Part shown: one piece after another, positions 15,000 through 23,162 of the stretch
How positions within the stretch are numbered: the stretch's first letter is position 1
How the letters are laid out: each line of letters opens with the position of its first letter
Origin: an uncultured Synergistales bacterium
GTDB taxonomy: Bacteria; Synergistota; Synergistia; Synergistales; Aminobacteriaceae
Length of the DNA stretch: 36,423 bases
NCBI GenBank assembly: GCA_905233455.1
Contig: CAJOES010000005.1
Location: 1 to 36,423, forward strand
Reading direction: 5' to 3'
Notes under the pieces: model-generated
The model's input: only the letters and a program-made list of their open reading frames with translations
What the model was told of the DNA's origin: nothing
Databases searched by the model: none
Program-made: the position numbers and the translations under genes

Positions 15000-16972
15000 T
15001 ATTTTTTACCCCTCCCGGTTGTAACTGTCTTCATCTGGCTCTGCATTAATTCATAGAATGATACCGTCTCAAGCCTTGTACCCGGTGCAGGCTTGTACTT
15101 TTCTGACATTGATCTCGATAATTCCGCCACGCTGTAGAGATCCTGCACTTCATTTATGATAATCACTGCTTGTGCGTTCTCAGGCGTTTTATTCTTAGGG
15201 TACATAACATACATGCTTCCCGGTTCAATTCCGTCATAAAGTCCCCTGTTTATTACTATGCCGTTCTTGCTGGACAATACAACGTGCATATCTTCACCTG
15301 AAATAGATGTTCTGATTCTGTCGCTGAGATCTGCCGCCAGTGAAGCTAAAGCACTGCTCTTTATGCTTTCGGTATCTACCGTCTCAGCCGATTTAGTTCT
15401 GCCGTTATTTTTCTGCACGATCTTGATTGTCTTAAAGGCGTTTCCATGAGCGGGAAGCAATGCAACAATTTTTCCCGTTTTTGCATCTATAATACTTGCA
15501 TTGACTTCAATACTTGCCTCTGAAGTCCTGGCAACTACATTGTTAGGAAGTTTGCTGAACCTTTCCATTCTGCCGAAAAGCTCAATAGCCATAGTCCAGA
15601 GCAGTTCTCTAGCCTCTGATTTGTTGTTGACTTTTGTGTTAAGTGTTGCATCAGAAAGCATCCCGCTGTCCTGAGAAATGAAGTCTCCTGTACGTATCTC
15701 ACGTTCGGTTAATGTTGCAAGTTGTCCTGTTACAACATACTGACAGCCCGTGAGCCTTCCTATCTCTGCGGCAGTCAAAGGCTCAATAACTCCTGATATA
15801 TCAACCCTGTTAGCCAACGCTGCGGCTTCAAGTGTATCCGGTTCAATAACGGCGAACTTCTTTGAGGCTGCCAGAAAGTTAGCTGTAAGATGTGCGGCTG
15901 TTGATGCTTCTTTCCTGATCGTACTGGATTTATCTGCGAAATTGATGATACCTATTTTGATTGTGCCGGGCGGAAGTTCTGATGCTTCAAGTTTAACAGG
16001 TGTTTGTTGCTGAGTTGTACTGTTTGCGGCTTTCTGTGTTCCCGGATGCCTCTTGGGGAATTGTTGCTGCGTTATTGAATCAAATTCTGCTTCCGTAACA
16101 GGTCTTGCCATATCACCAGGCTGTACGGCGGTAATATAACCCAGCTCCGACATTATCTCTGCAATGCTGGAATTATCCTGTACATCAACTATAGCTGCTA
16201 ATGCTATATTGACTGTCTTTGCAGTTACGCCGGTACTTGCTGCTTCTGTGTATATCCTGCAAACGTCCCCTTTGTTCAGGCCAGATGATAACCCTTTGTT
16301 CAGTATTATCCTGTCTCCCTGAATTGCGGCAACTCTCGCAATCTCACCAGAAAGTGATACGCGCATTTCTTCAAGTGCTTCGGTGAAAGCCTGTTTGACT
16401 GCCTGTCCCCTTGCTTTGTCTTTAGCTTTATGTTTAGCCTTCGCAGTAATAGAAACTGTATTTTTAGCAGTAAAGCCATCCGCCGCTCCAGTCTCGACAT
16501 TAATTGCACGAAGCAAGACAAAAGCTGTAATATTTTTTGTAGTTTCCTGCAGTTCATAGAAACCACTGATTATATGACTGCAATTTTCATCTCGTCCAGC
16601 CATTGTATGTTTATATGAGAACCGCATTCCCTCCTTAGTTTTAGCAGGAGCATAGTTATATTCCCAGCGGTTTTGTAAGTTATAATCAGGTCTTGCGTAA
16701 TGTTTTAAGAATAGTTCATACATGTTATTCCCAGTCATATCGACTACATCAAATCCACCGTTTTCCCTTACTACATTAACCAATATTTTACTGAACTCAA
16801 CCATTCTTGTTGCTTCTATCTTTTGTTCAGCACCAACAAACATCATGCCCAGTGTACCAACATGTTCTTCTATATCCGGATCAAGTCTATTATAACTACC
16901 ATGTTCTTCTATATCTGAATCAAGCGTGTGGTAGCTGCGAGGATTAGATACGGCTAGGCTTGAAATAGGCAT
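14999..16972 (-). CDS. Double CsgG-like protein, probably cut off from its signal peptide by a frameshift
   Basis: This open frame of 657 residues holds two CsgG-like units. The first is degenerate (about 1-310): GGFDVVDM, then IARVAAIQGDRIILNKG with GLNKGDVCRIY. The second (about 335-657) is better kept: IKIGIINFADKSS, FAVIEPDTL, AAEIGRLTGCQYVVTGQL, then GIVINRGLYDGIEPGSMY. The third copy is the next gene. As written, the protein starts MPISSLAV with no export signal, which is odd for this family. Directly upstream in another frame is a short ORF (16972-17070) with a perfect signal peptide and the first CsgG strand, IRVGIVNVQ. The intact gene was probably 14999-17070. The two frames share one A in TAATG, so coupled reinitiation is an alternative. 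A tandem 13-codon repeat lies just after the junction. Confidence 0.7.
   Translation of the reverse strand: MPISSLAVSNPRSYHTLDSDIEEHGSYNRLDPDIEEHVGTLGMMFVGAEQKIEATRMVEFSKILVNVVRENGGFDVVDMTGNNMYELFLKHYARPDYNLQNRWEYNYAPAKTKEGMRFSYKHTMAGRDENCSHIISGFYELQETTKNITAFVLLRAINVETGAADGFTAKNTVSITAKAKHKAKDKARGQAVKQAFTEALEEMRVSLSGEIARVAAIQGDRIILNKGLSSGLNKGDVCRIYTEAASTGVTAKTVNIALAAIVDVQDNSSIAEIMSELGYITAVQPGDMARPVTEAEFDSITQQQFPKRHPGTQKAANSTTQQQTPVKLEASELPPGTIKIGIINFADKSSTIRKEASTAAHLTANFLAASKKFAVIEPDTLEAAALANRVDISGVIEPLTAAEIGRLTGCQYVVTGQLATLTEREIRTGDFISQDSGMLSDATLNTKVNNKSEARELLWTMAIELFGRMERFSKLPNNVVARTSEASIEVNASIIDAKTGKIVALLPAHGNAFKTIKIVQKNNGRTKSAETVDTESIKSSALASLAADLSDRIRTSISGEDMHVVLSSKNGIVINRGLYDGIEPGSMYVMYPKNKTPENAQAVIIINEVQDLYSVAELSRSMSEKYKPAPGTRLETVSFYELMQSQMKTVTTGRGKK
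16861..16938 (-). repeat. Tandem direct repeat, 39-base unit, two copies, in the CsgG-like gene
   Basis: Units 16861-16899 and 16900-16938 match at 30 of 39 positions by eye, including the first 16 bases. They encode two versions of a 13-residue block ending in (S/P)DIEEH. The duplication is in frame and lies about 30 bases from the presumed frameshift. Confidence 0.85.
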
Positions 16973-17070
16973 TACTGCACATTCACAATCCCTACACGTA
17001 TTGAAGCATAGGTTTTCCCGCAGTTAAATACGAGAAACAAAAGCATGAAACAAAAAGCAAATTTTTTCAT
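16972..17070 (-). CDS. Detached signal peptide plus first strand of the CsgG-like protein (32 aa)
   Basis: ATG 17070 is preceded by AGGAG (17081-17085 on the plus strand) at 10 bases. It encodes MKKFAFCFMLLFLVF, a likely cut after KTYA, then SIRVGIVNVQ and a stop. The last ten residues look like the opening beta strand of a CsgG domain (compare KISLGVLPFQ and TIKIGIINFA in the neighbouring units). A one-base insertion or two-base deletion at the junction would fuse it to the 657-residue frame. It is therefore best read as the 5' end of that gene, either broken by mutation, by a sequencing error, or separated on purpose. It is too short to be a likely protein by itself. Confidence 0.75.
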   Translation of the reverse strand: MKKFAFCFMLLFLVFNCGKTYASIRVGIVNVQ

Positions 17071-17113
17071 AGCAAAATTTCTCCTATAAAACTATTATTT
17101 TTGAAGCTGTTGA

Positions 17114-17119
17114 ATTATA
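17114..17119 (-). promoter_or_regulatory. Candidate -10 box for the CsgG-like cluster
   Basis: TATAAT on the minus strand lies about 45 bases upstream of ATG 17070. No convincing -35 box is present at the right distance, so confidence is limited. Confidence 0.4.
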
Positions 17120-17193
17120 GGCATGAATTTTCAGTATTGTATCATAGGGAGGTTAGATTAAAATTCCTGTGATAAAGCCACTAAAACATCAAA

Positions 17194-17201
17194 AAGGAGG
17201 T
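17194..17201 (+). promoter_or_regulatory. Shine-Dalgarno site fixing the dnaX start at TTG 17208
   Basis: AAGGAGGT, the full anti-16S complement, lies 6 bases before TTG 17208. An earlier in-frame GTG at 17169 has no such site and would add 13 residues not typical of the family. Confidence 0.85.
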
Positions 17202-17207
17202 CATTTG

Positions 17208-18887
17208 TTGGGAATATCGTTATACCGTAAATACCGTCCGCAGAATTTTGCTTCAGTCGTCGGTCAGAAATCCGCCGTAGAAGTCATCACGAACTCAATC
17301 GCTAAAGGCCGTGCAGGTCATGCTTACCTGTTTTCGGGTTCACGCGGCTGCGGAAAGACATCAATAGCGCGTATCTTCGCCAAAGCCCTGAACTGCTTAG
17401 AGCCTGAAGGATTCGAGCCGTGCGGGAAGTGCCGTAACTGTGAGGCCATAACTGCAGGTGAAAGCCTTGACGTGATAGAGATAGACGGGGCATCGAACAA
17501 CGGGGTCGAAAATATCAGGGGGCTGAAGGAAAATGTAACCCTTGCGCCGTTCAGCTCAAAGTACAAGGTATATATCATAGATGAAGTTCATATGCTGTCT
17601 CAGGGAGCATTCAACGCGCTCCTGAAGACTCTTGAGGAGCCGCCCGAATATGTAGTGTTCATACTAGCTACGACAGAGCCGCACAAAGTCCCGGTAACGA
17701 TACGGTCAAGGTGTCAGCACATCCCGTTCCACAGCATAACGCCGGATGATATATTTTCGCGCCTCGAATACGTCTGCGCACAGGAAGCGGTCGAGGCCGA
17801 ACAGGAAGCATTATGGGAGATTGCACGGCAGGCGGACGGGGCATTGCGTGATGCGCTGTCATTGCTGGAGCAGGTCATAGCGTCGGGAGAGGTTACCCTG
17901 CAGAACGTTGAAGCTGTCTTCGGTGCGGGAAGTCGTCCTGCGTTTGAGCGTTGGGTGAAGACTCTGCGCGAGAATCCGGAGGAAGCATACACGGCACTAA
18001 AGGCTATGTTTGACGGCGGGGCATCGGGTGTCCGTGTCTTTGAGGAAATGTTTTCGCTTGTGCGCAACCTCTGGCTCGCGTCGAAATGGAAGAATATTGC
18101 GGACTCTCTTGGCCTGTCCGGGAACGAGAAGAAATTTTTGCTTGAGGAAGTCCGGAACTGGAAGACTGAAAGACTGCATACACTTCTTGCTGTCATCATG
18201 AAGCTGCTGACTCACGCAAGGCAGGGAATCAGGCCCGATATTCTGCTTGGAATGTTCATGCTGTACCTTGAGCCTGTACCGGAGGTCAAAGATTCCGCTG
18301 CTCCTGCTCCCGTAACTTCACGGAGTGCCGTAACGCGTCCTGCACCCGCTCCCGTTATTGCTGCTGCTACTCCTGATGCGGGCGATGACGGGCTGAAGGC
18401 AGAGTTGCTTGAGACTGCACACGGAAAAGATTTTGCGCTGTTCTGTGCATTGCTGGACTCAAGGCCTAGAACTATTGAAGACCGGCTGATTCTGGATATG
18501 GAGCACGCATACTGTTTCGACTTCCTGAAGCGCAGGGATGAGGCTTTAACTTCAATGTTCAGTAATTACCGTGCTGTATTCCTTCAGCACGGGAACGAAA
18601 AATATATGTGTCTGAAGACTTCACCGAAACCTTCACCAGCAATGACAGCACCGGCATCTAAACCAATACCGACACCTGAACCAACACTCCCGGTATTTGC
18701 GGAGTCCGAACCGAAACCAGAGCCTAAAGCATCATCACGCCATGAGCTTTCGCCGTTCGATGAGCTGAAACGGAAACTGACGCAGTTCGGTGCAAGGCCT
18801 GAAATACTGTACGTGAAGAATCTTGAACCTCAGGAGGACAGCGGCAATGACGATACAGAAATTACGGAAGGAGAAAATGAATCATGA
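17208..18887 (+). CDS. dnaX: DNA polymerase III subunit gamma/tau
   Basis: This 559-residue protein is the ATPase of the replisome clamp loader. It begins at a TTG with the family N-terminus SLYRKYRPQNF. The Walker A is GSRGCGKTS (the usual third residue Pro is Ser), the four-Cys zinc site is in CLEPEGFEPCGKCRNC, the Walker B is VYIIDEVHML, and the arginine-finger SRC motif lies in TIRSRCQHI. Residues about 230-350 form the lid and collar helices. The C-terminal 190 residues are Pro/Ala-rich linkers with a short tau-like domain. I found no slippery heptamer in the right frame for a programmed gamma shift. The stop overlaps the dnaE start in ATGA, so the two replication proteins are made in a coupled way. 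Confidence 0.95.
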   Translation: MGISLYRKYRPQNFASVVGQKSAVEVITNSIAKGRAGHAYLFSGSRGCGKTSIARIFAKALNCLEPEGFEPCGKCRNCEAITAGESLDVIEIDGASNNGVENIRGLKENVTLAPFSSKYKVYIIDEVHMLSQGAFNALLKTLEEPPEYVVFILATTEPHKVPVTIRSRCQHIPFHSITPDDIFSRLEYVCAQEAVEAEQEALWEIARQADGALRDALSLLEQVIASGEVTLQNVEAVFGAGSRPAFERWVKTLRENPEEAYTALKAMFDGGASGVRVFEEMFSLVRNLWLASKWKNIADSLGLSGNEKKFLLEEVRNWKTERLHTLLAVIMKLLTHARQGIRPDILLGMFMLYLEPVPEVKDSAAPAPVTSRSAVTRPAPAPVIAAATPDAGDDGLKAELLETAHGKDFALFCALLDSRPRTIEDRLILDMEHAYCFDFLKRRDEALTSMFSNYRAVFLQHGNEKYMCLKTSPKPSPAMTAPASKPIPTPEPTLPVFAESEPKPEPKASSRHELSPFDELKRKLTQFGARPEILYVKNLEPQEDSGNDDTEITEGENES

Positions 18888-21800
18888 GCAAAGAATTTGT
18901 GCACCTTCATGTTCACACTGAATACAGCCTGCTTGACGGTGCAATAAGAACTAAAGACCTCGCAAAAAAAGTATCAGGCTGGGACAGAAAAGCAGTTGCT
19001 ATGACAGATCACGGCGTAATGTACGGGGCTGTTGAGTTTTACGAGAACTGCAATGCTCAGGGCGTTAAACCTATTATGGGCTGTGAAACGTATGTAGCAC
19101 CTGAAGGCATAAATTCGCGGGGCAAACGCTATCACCTCATACTTCTTGCAGAGAATGACACAGGCTGGCACAACCTCATCAAGCTGATATCAATCGCCAA
19201 CACTGAAGGAATGTACTACAAGCCTAGAATAGATCATGAACTTTTAGCGCAGTACCATGAAGGCATAATAGCTTCTTCGGCATGTCTTGCAGGAGAGATC
19301 CCGCAGCTCATACTTCAGGGCAATGAAGAGGAAGCATTACAGCGGGCAGAATGGTATCGTGCAGTCATGGGGAACGGTAACTTTTTCCTTGAAGTAATGC
19401 CCAACTCAATGGACGCGCAGAAGAAAGTGAATACCGCAGTCAAACGCATATCAGACAAGACAGGAATCCCAATAATAGCTACAGGTGATGCGCATTATCT
19501 TGAAGCAAAGGATTATGACTGGCACAAATTGCTCATTAAGATTAACACTCATGCAGATGCTAAGGATGACGCGTTCGGCTTTGACCGCAATGAATATTAT
19601 TTGATGTCGCCTGAAGAAATGTATGCGCACTTTGAGACCGAAATACCTGAAGCACTCACCAACACCGTAGAAATAGCAGAAAGATGCAATGTTACTGTAG
19701 TTCCGAAGCCAAAGAAATACTTGCTGCCTGATCTGAAGCTGGAAGAGGGCGTAACGCTTGAGGACGAATTGCGCAGGCGTGCACGCGAGGGCCTGAATAT
19801 GCGGTTTGAATCTACGGGACGCGGTGAGGTTACGGAGGAATACGCCAAACGCCTTGAGTACGAATTAGGAGTCATTACGCAAATGGGGTTCTCTGCATAT
19901 TTCCTGATTGTGTCGGGAATAATTCAGGCCGCAAAGGAGAGGCATATACCCATAGGGCCGGGCAGAGGCTCTGCGGCAGGAAGTGTTGTTGCGTGGAGCC
20001 TCAAGATTACGGAGCTTGACCCGCTGAAGTATAACCTGCTGTTTGAACGTTTCCTGAACCCCGAAAGAATCTCAATGCCTGATATTGATACGGACGTTTC
20101 AGACAAGGGACGTGATGAATTACTGCGCTACATATCTGATCATTACGGGAGCGATCATGTTGCACAGATTATCACTTTCGGGCGCATGAAGGGCAGGCAG
20201 TCAGTGAAGGATGTCGGCAGGGCTTTAGGCGTGGATTATTCCATCATGGACAAGACAGCTAAACTCATTCCCGCTATGGCCAAGAATATTGATGCCGCAC
20301 TTGAGGATACGCCAGACTTCAGGGAACAGTACGAGACAGATCCCACGATACATAATATAGTGGATAAGGCACGGAATATTGAAGGGCTTGCGAGGCATAC
20401 ATCACAGCACGCGGCAGGAGTTGTGATTACCCCAGTCCCTATAACTGACGTAGTGCCCGTAAAGAAAATTTCCGACGACAAGAAAGATGATGATTCGGGA
20501 ATAAGCCAGATAGTTACGCAGTTCACTATGGATCCTGTAGAAAAATTAGGACTGGTGAAGATGGATTTTCTGGGCCTCAGTACGTTATCCATAATAGAAG
20601 AGGCGTTAGAGAACATAAGGCAGAGCAGTAAAGCTGTTCCCGACATGAACAAGATCAATGACGAGATGAATGACCCTGCGGCATTCAAGATACTGCAGGA
20701 GGCGGACACTATGGGGGTATTTCAGCTTGAATCCGACGGTATACGGGCAATGCTGCGCAAACTCCGCATAGACCGTTTCGAGGATCTCGTCGCGGCACTG
20801 GCTATGTACCGTCCCGGCCCTCTGGACTCCGGAATGGTGGATCAGTATATAGACTGCAAGCACGGAAGGGCAAAGCCTGTATATCCTCACCCGCTGCTGG
20901 AGAACACGCTGAAGGAAACATACGGAGTGATACTCTATCAGGAACAGGTCATGCAGTGTGCTTCAGTTCTTGCCGGGTACACTCTGGGAGAAGCTGATAT
21001 ACTGCGCAGGGCAATGGGCAAGAAGAAGGTTGAAGTTATGCAGGAACAGCGTGCGAAATTCCTTGCTGGTGCGGAGAAGAATCACATTGACCCCGACACT
21101 GCCGGGGCAATATTCGACAACATAGAGAAGTTTGCAGGGTACGGCTTCAACAAATCACACAGTGCGGCTTATGCGTTAATCTCATACGACACAGCATATC
21201 TCAAAGCGAACTACAAGACAGAATTCATGGCGGCTTATCTCTCAAGCCAGATGAAAGCAAGAAAAGATGTTTTAGGGCATTACGTGCTTGAAGTCAGGCA
21301 GAGCGGAATACCTGTGCTTGCTCCGGATATAAATCAGTCTATGGAGAACTTTACAGCTGTCGGGGAAGTTATACGCTTCGGGCTTGGTGCTGTCTCAAGA
21401 GTGGGGCACAATACGGTAGAGATGATAATACGCGAGCGCAAAGCTAACGGGAACTTCAAATCATTATGGGATTTCATGAAGCGTGTAGATATGAGCCTGA
21501 TGAACAAAGCAGTTTTTGAGAACCTCATAAAGGCCGGAGCATTTGACGAACTGCACAATAACAACAGAGCCATTCTGCTTAATGTCCTGCCCGTATACCT
21601 TGACGCAATACAGAAGAACAACAAAGCAAAGAACTCAAGCCAGATAGGGATATTCGCTGAAGACACGGAAGACGAAGCCGTGAACACTCAGCCGGACATG
21701 CCTGAAATCCCGGACTTTCAGGAGCACCAGAGACTAGAATACGAGAAAGAAGTTACTGGACTCTACATTTCCGGGCATCCGTATGAATCCCATCAAGAAA

Positions 21801-22342
21801 AACTTTATCCCTACACCAACTGCACAATAGCGGACGTTCCTGACTGGCAGAATGAGGAGATGAAACCGTGTTTCGGCGGGATAATCTCATCATTGCAGGA
21901 GAAGACAACGAAGAAAGGCGATTTGATGTGCGTAATGCAGGTTGAGGACGCTGAAAGAAGCATTGACGCTGTGATATTCCCAAGACAGTGGCAGGAGCTT
22001 AAAGGGACGGTGCTTGTTGGTGATGCCTGTATCGTTGAAGGAAGCAGGGACGACAGAGGGCAGGTGCTGCTGGAGAAGCTGATACTGCCGGAGGATATAG
22101 AGCGCAAAGCACAGAGATACTTCAACATTTCGCTGAATGAATCGGACATAGAGAGATTTGACGCAAGAAAATTCATCACGTCAGCGGGGAGCAAAGAATA
22201 CAAGGGAAATGCAAAAATTATCCTTGAAGTTCGCGGTGAAGAGAAGAGAAGGTATATGTGCTTTAACGGTTTTTCTGTTGCTCCTGAAAAACTCATTGAA
22301 ATTTTGCCGAAAGAGTTTCCCGAACTTGCAACGAAAGCATAA
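18884..22342 (+). CDS. dnaE: DNA polymerase III subunit alpha (replicative polymerase)
   Basis: Full-length DnaE1-type alpha subunit of 1152 residues. The N-terminal PHP domain keeps its metal-site motifs: HLHVHTEYS, MTDHG, GCETYV and GDAHYL. It may therefore retain metal binding or proofreading, unlike E. coli DnaE. The catalytic aspartates are in PDIDTD (about residue 398; Val follows where Phe is common) and in KMDFLGLS (about 564). Other signatures are GPGRGSAAGS, RHTSQHAAG, YRPGPLDSG, YQEQVMQ and GYGFNKSHSAAYA. A helix-hairpin-helix region follows, then an OB-fold (about 1000-1070, GGIISSLQEK). It overlaps dnaX by four bases. nnrE follows after 60 bases without a terminator. Confidence 0.97.
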   Translation: MSKEFVHLHVHTEYSLLDGAIRTKDLAKKVSGWDRKAVAMTDHGVMYGAVEFYENCNAQGVKPIMGCETYVAPEGINSRGKRYHLILLAENDTGWHNLIKLISIANTEGMYYKPRIDHELLAQYHEGIIASSACLAGEIPQLILQGNEEEALQRAEWYRAVMGNGNFFLEVMPNSMDAQKKVNTAVKRISDKTGIPIIATGDAHYLEAKDYDWHKLLIKINTHADAKDDAFGFDRNEYYLMSPEEMYAHFETEIPEALTNTVEIAERCNVTVVPKPKKYLLPDLKLEEGVTLEDELRRRAREGLNMRFESTGRGEVTEEYAKRLEYELGVITQMGFSAYFLIVSGIIQAAKERHIPIGPGRGSAAGSVVAWSLKITELDPLKYNLLFERFLNPERISMPDIDTDVSDKGRDELLRYISDHYGSDHVAQIITFGRMKGRQSVKDVGRALGVDYSIMDKTAKLIPAMAKNIDAALEDTPDFREQYETDPTIHNIVDKARNIEGLARHTSQHAAGVVITPVPITDVVPVKKISDDKKDDDSGISQIVTQFTMDPVEKLGLVKMDFLGLSTLSIIEEALENIRQSSKAVPDMNKINDEMNDPAAFKILQEADTMGVFQLESDGIRAMLRKLRIDRFEDLVAALAMYRPGPLDSGMVDQYIDCKHGRAKPVYPHPLLENTLKETYGVILYQEQVMQCASVLAGYTLGEADILRRAMGKKKVEVMQEQRAKFLAGAEKNHIDPDTAGAIFDNIEKFAGYGFNKSHSAAYALISYDTAYLKANYKTEFMAAYLSSQMKARKDVLGHYVLEVRQSGIPVLAPDINQSMENFTAVGEVIRFGLGAVSRVGHNTVEMIIRERKANGNFKSLWDFMKRVDMSLMNKAVFENLIKAGAFDELHNNNRAILLNVLPVYLDAIQKNNKAKNSSQIGIFAEDTEDEAVNTQPDMPEIPDFQEHQRLEYEKEVTGLYISGHPYESHQEKLYPYTNCTIADVPDWQNEEMKPCFGGIISSLQEKTTKKGDLMCVMQVEDAERSIDAVIFPRQWQELKGTVLVGDACIVEGSRDDRGQVLLEKLILPEDIERKAQRYFNISLNESDIERFDARKFITSAGSKEYKGNAKIILEVRGEEKRRYMCFNGFSVAPEKLIEILPKEFPELATKA

Positions 22343-22351
22343 AATTTTGTC

Positions 22352-22363
22352 TGGTAATATAAT
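22352..22363 (+). promoter_or_regulatory. Candidate internal promoter before nnrE
   Basis: TGG followed by TAATATAAT gives either an extended -10 (TAATAT 22355-22360) or TATAAT (22358-22363). No good -35 box is found. If real it would allow nnrE expression apart from dnaXE. Confidence 0.35.
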
Positions 22364-22402
22364 ACGAAAATAAATTTTGTTATTAGGAGGTAAACGCTTT
22401 TC

Positions 22403-23128
22403 ATGCCCCCAGAGATCGAAGAACTTGAACATGAACTAGAAAATTTTTATGATCCCGATGAATTTTACAGGGAAGTTGTATATCACGACGTGCATTCGCC
22501 GGAGTCAGTATCGAGAGAAGAAGCCAGAAATGCCGACAAGAGAGCAATAGAGACATTCGGAATCCCAAGCATATTACTGATGGAGAATGCCGGGCTTGCT
22601 GTAGTGCGTGAAGTTCAGGAATATGCAGTGTTCGCGATTGTATGTTCGCCCGGAAGCAACGGAGGGGACGGACTGGTGATAGCCCGGCATCTGTGCATAC
22701 TCGGAAAGGACGTTAGAGTCTATATCGCAGGAGATCCCAAGAAGGGCAGTGATGACTTCAAGATTAACCTAAAGATAATGAGCAAATTAGCTCCTGAAGT
22801 GCTGAACACCGTAAATGATGAGAACTTTGAGGACTTTGAACACGCACTTAGAGGCTGTGAGACTTGCATTGACGCATTATTGGGCACGGGGCTTAATCGT
22901 CCGGTTGAAGGCATATACAGGCGGGTGATTGATGCTATGAACGATCTGGCTAATCATATCGTCAGCGTAGACATTCCTTCAGGGCTTGACTGCGATACGG
23001 GCGAAGTTCTCGGTGCGGCTGTCCGTGCAACAAGAACAGTAACGTTTCACCGCATGAAGAAGGGGCTTGATGTTTCACCGCAGTACGGCGGGGATGTAAC
23101 GGTGTCGTATATAGGAATTCCGGATTAA
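22403..23128 (+). CDS. nnrE: NAD(P)H-hydrate epimerase, stand-alone YjeF N-terminal type
   Basis: The 241-residue protein carries the YjeF_N fold that interconverts R and S forms of damaged NAD(P)H hydrate. Motifs in order are LLMENAG (about residue 58), PGSNGGDGLVIARHL, DALLGTGLNR and VSVDIPSGLDCDTG. The first 35 or so residues are an acidic extension before the domain. In many bacteria this domain is fused to the ADP-dependent dehydratase (NnrD); here the protein stops after the epimerase, so the dehydratase, if present, is elsewhere. AGGAGG lies 12 bases before the ATG, a long gap seen with several genes here. It sits between dnaE and a surface protein gene, with no obvious functional tie to either. 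Confidence 0.93.
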   Translation: MPPEIEELEHELENFYDPDEFYREVVYHDVHSPESVSREEARNADKRAIETFGIPSILLMENAGLAVVREVQEYAVFAIVCSPGSNGGDGLVIARHLCILGKDVRVYIAGDPKKGSDDFKINLKIMSKLAPEVLNTVNDENFEDFEHALRGCETCIDALLGTGLNRPVEGIYRRVIDAMNDLANHIVSVDIPSGLDCDTGEVLGAAVRATRTVTFHRMKKGLDVSPQYGGDVTVSYIGIPD

Positions 23129-23145
23129 AGGCTAAAATTTTTCGC

Positions 23146-23150
23146 AGGAG
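23146..23150 (+). promoter_or_regulatory. Shine-Dalgarno site fixing the start at ATG 23163
   Basis: AGGAG ends directly before an in-frame ATG at 23151, too close to use it, and 12 bases before ATG 23163, which gives the cleaner signal peptide MFRRLLAALF. Confidence 0.7.
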
Positions 23151-23162
23151 ATGATTTTTATT

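Noticed and set aside
18125-18140. Possible slippery site in dnaX (run of A then T) for a programmed gamma frameshift
   Set aside because: The A-rich and T-rich codons are in the wrong register for a standard -1 heptamer, and I saw no supporting downstream hairpin.
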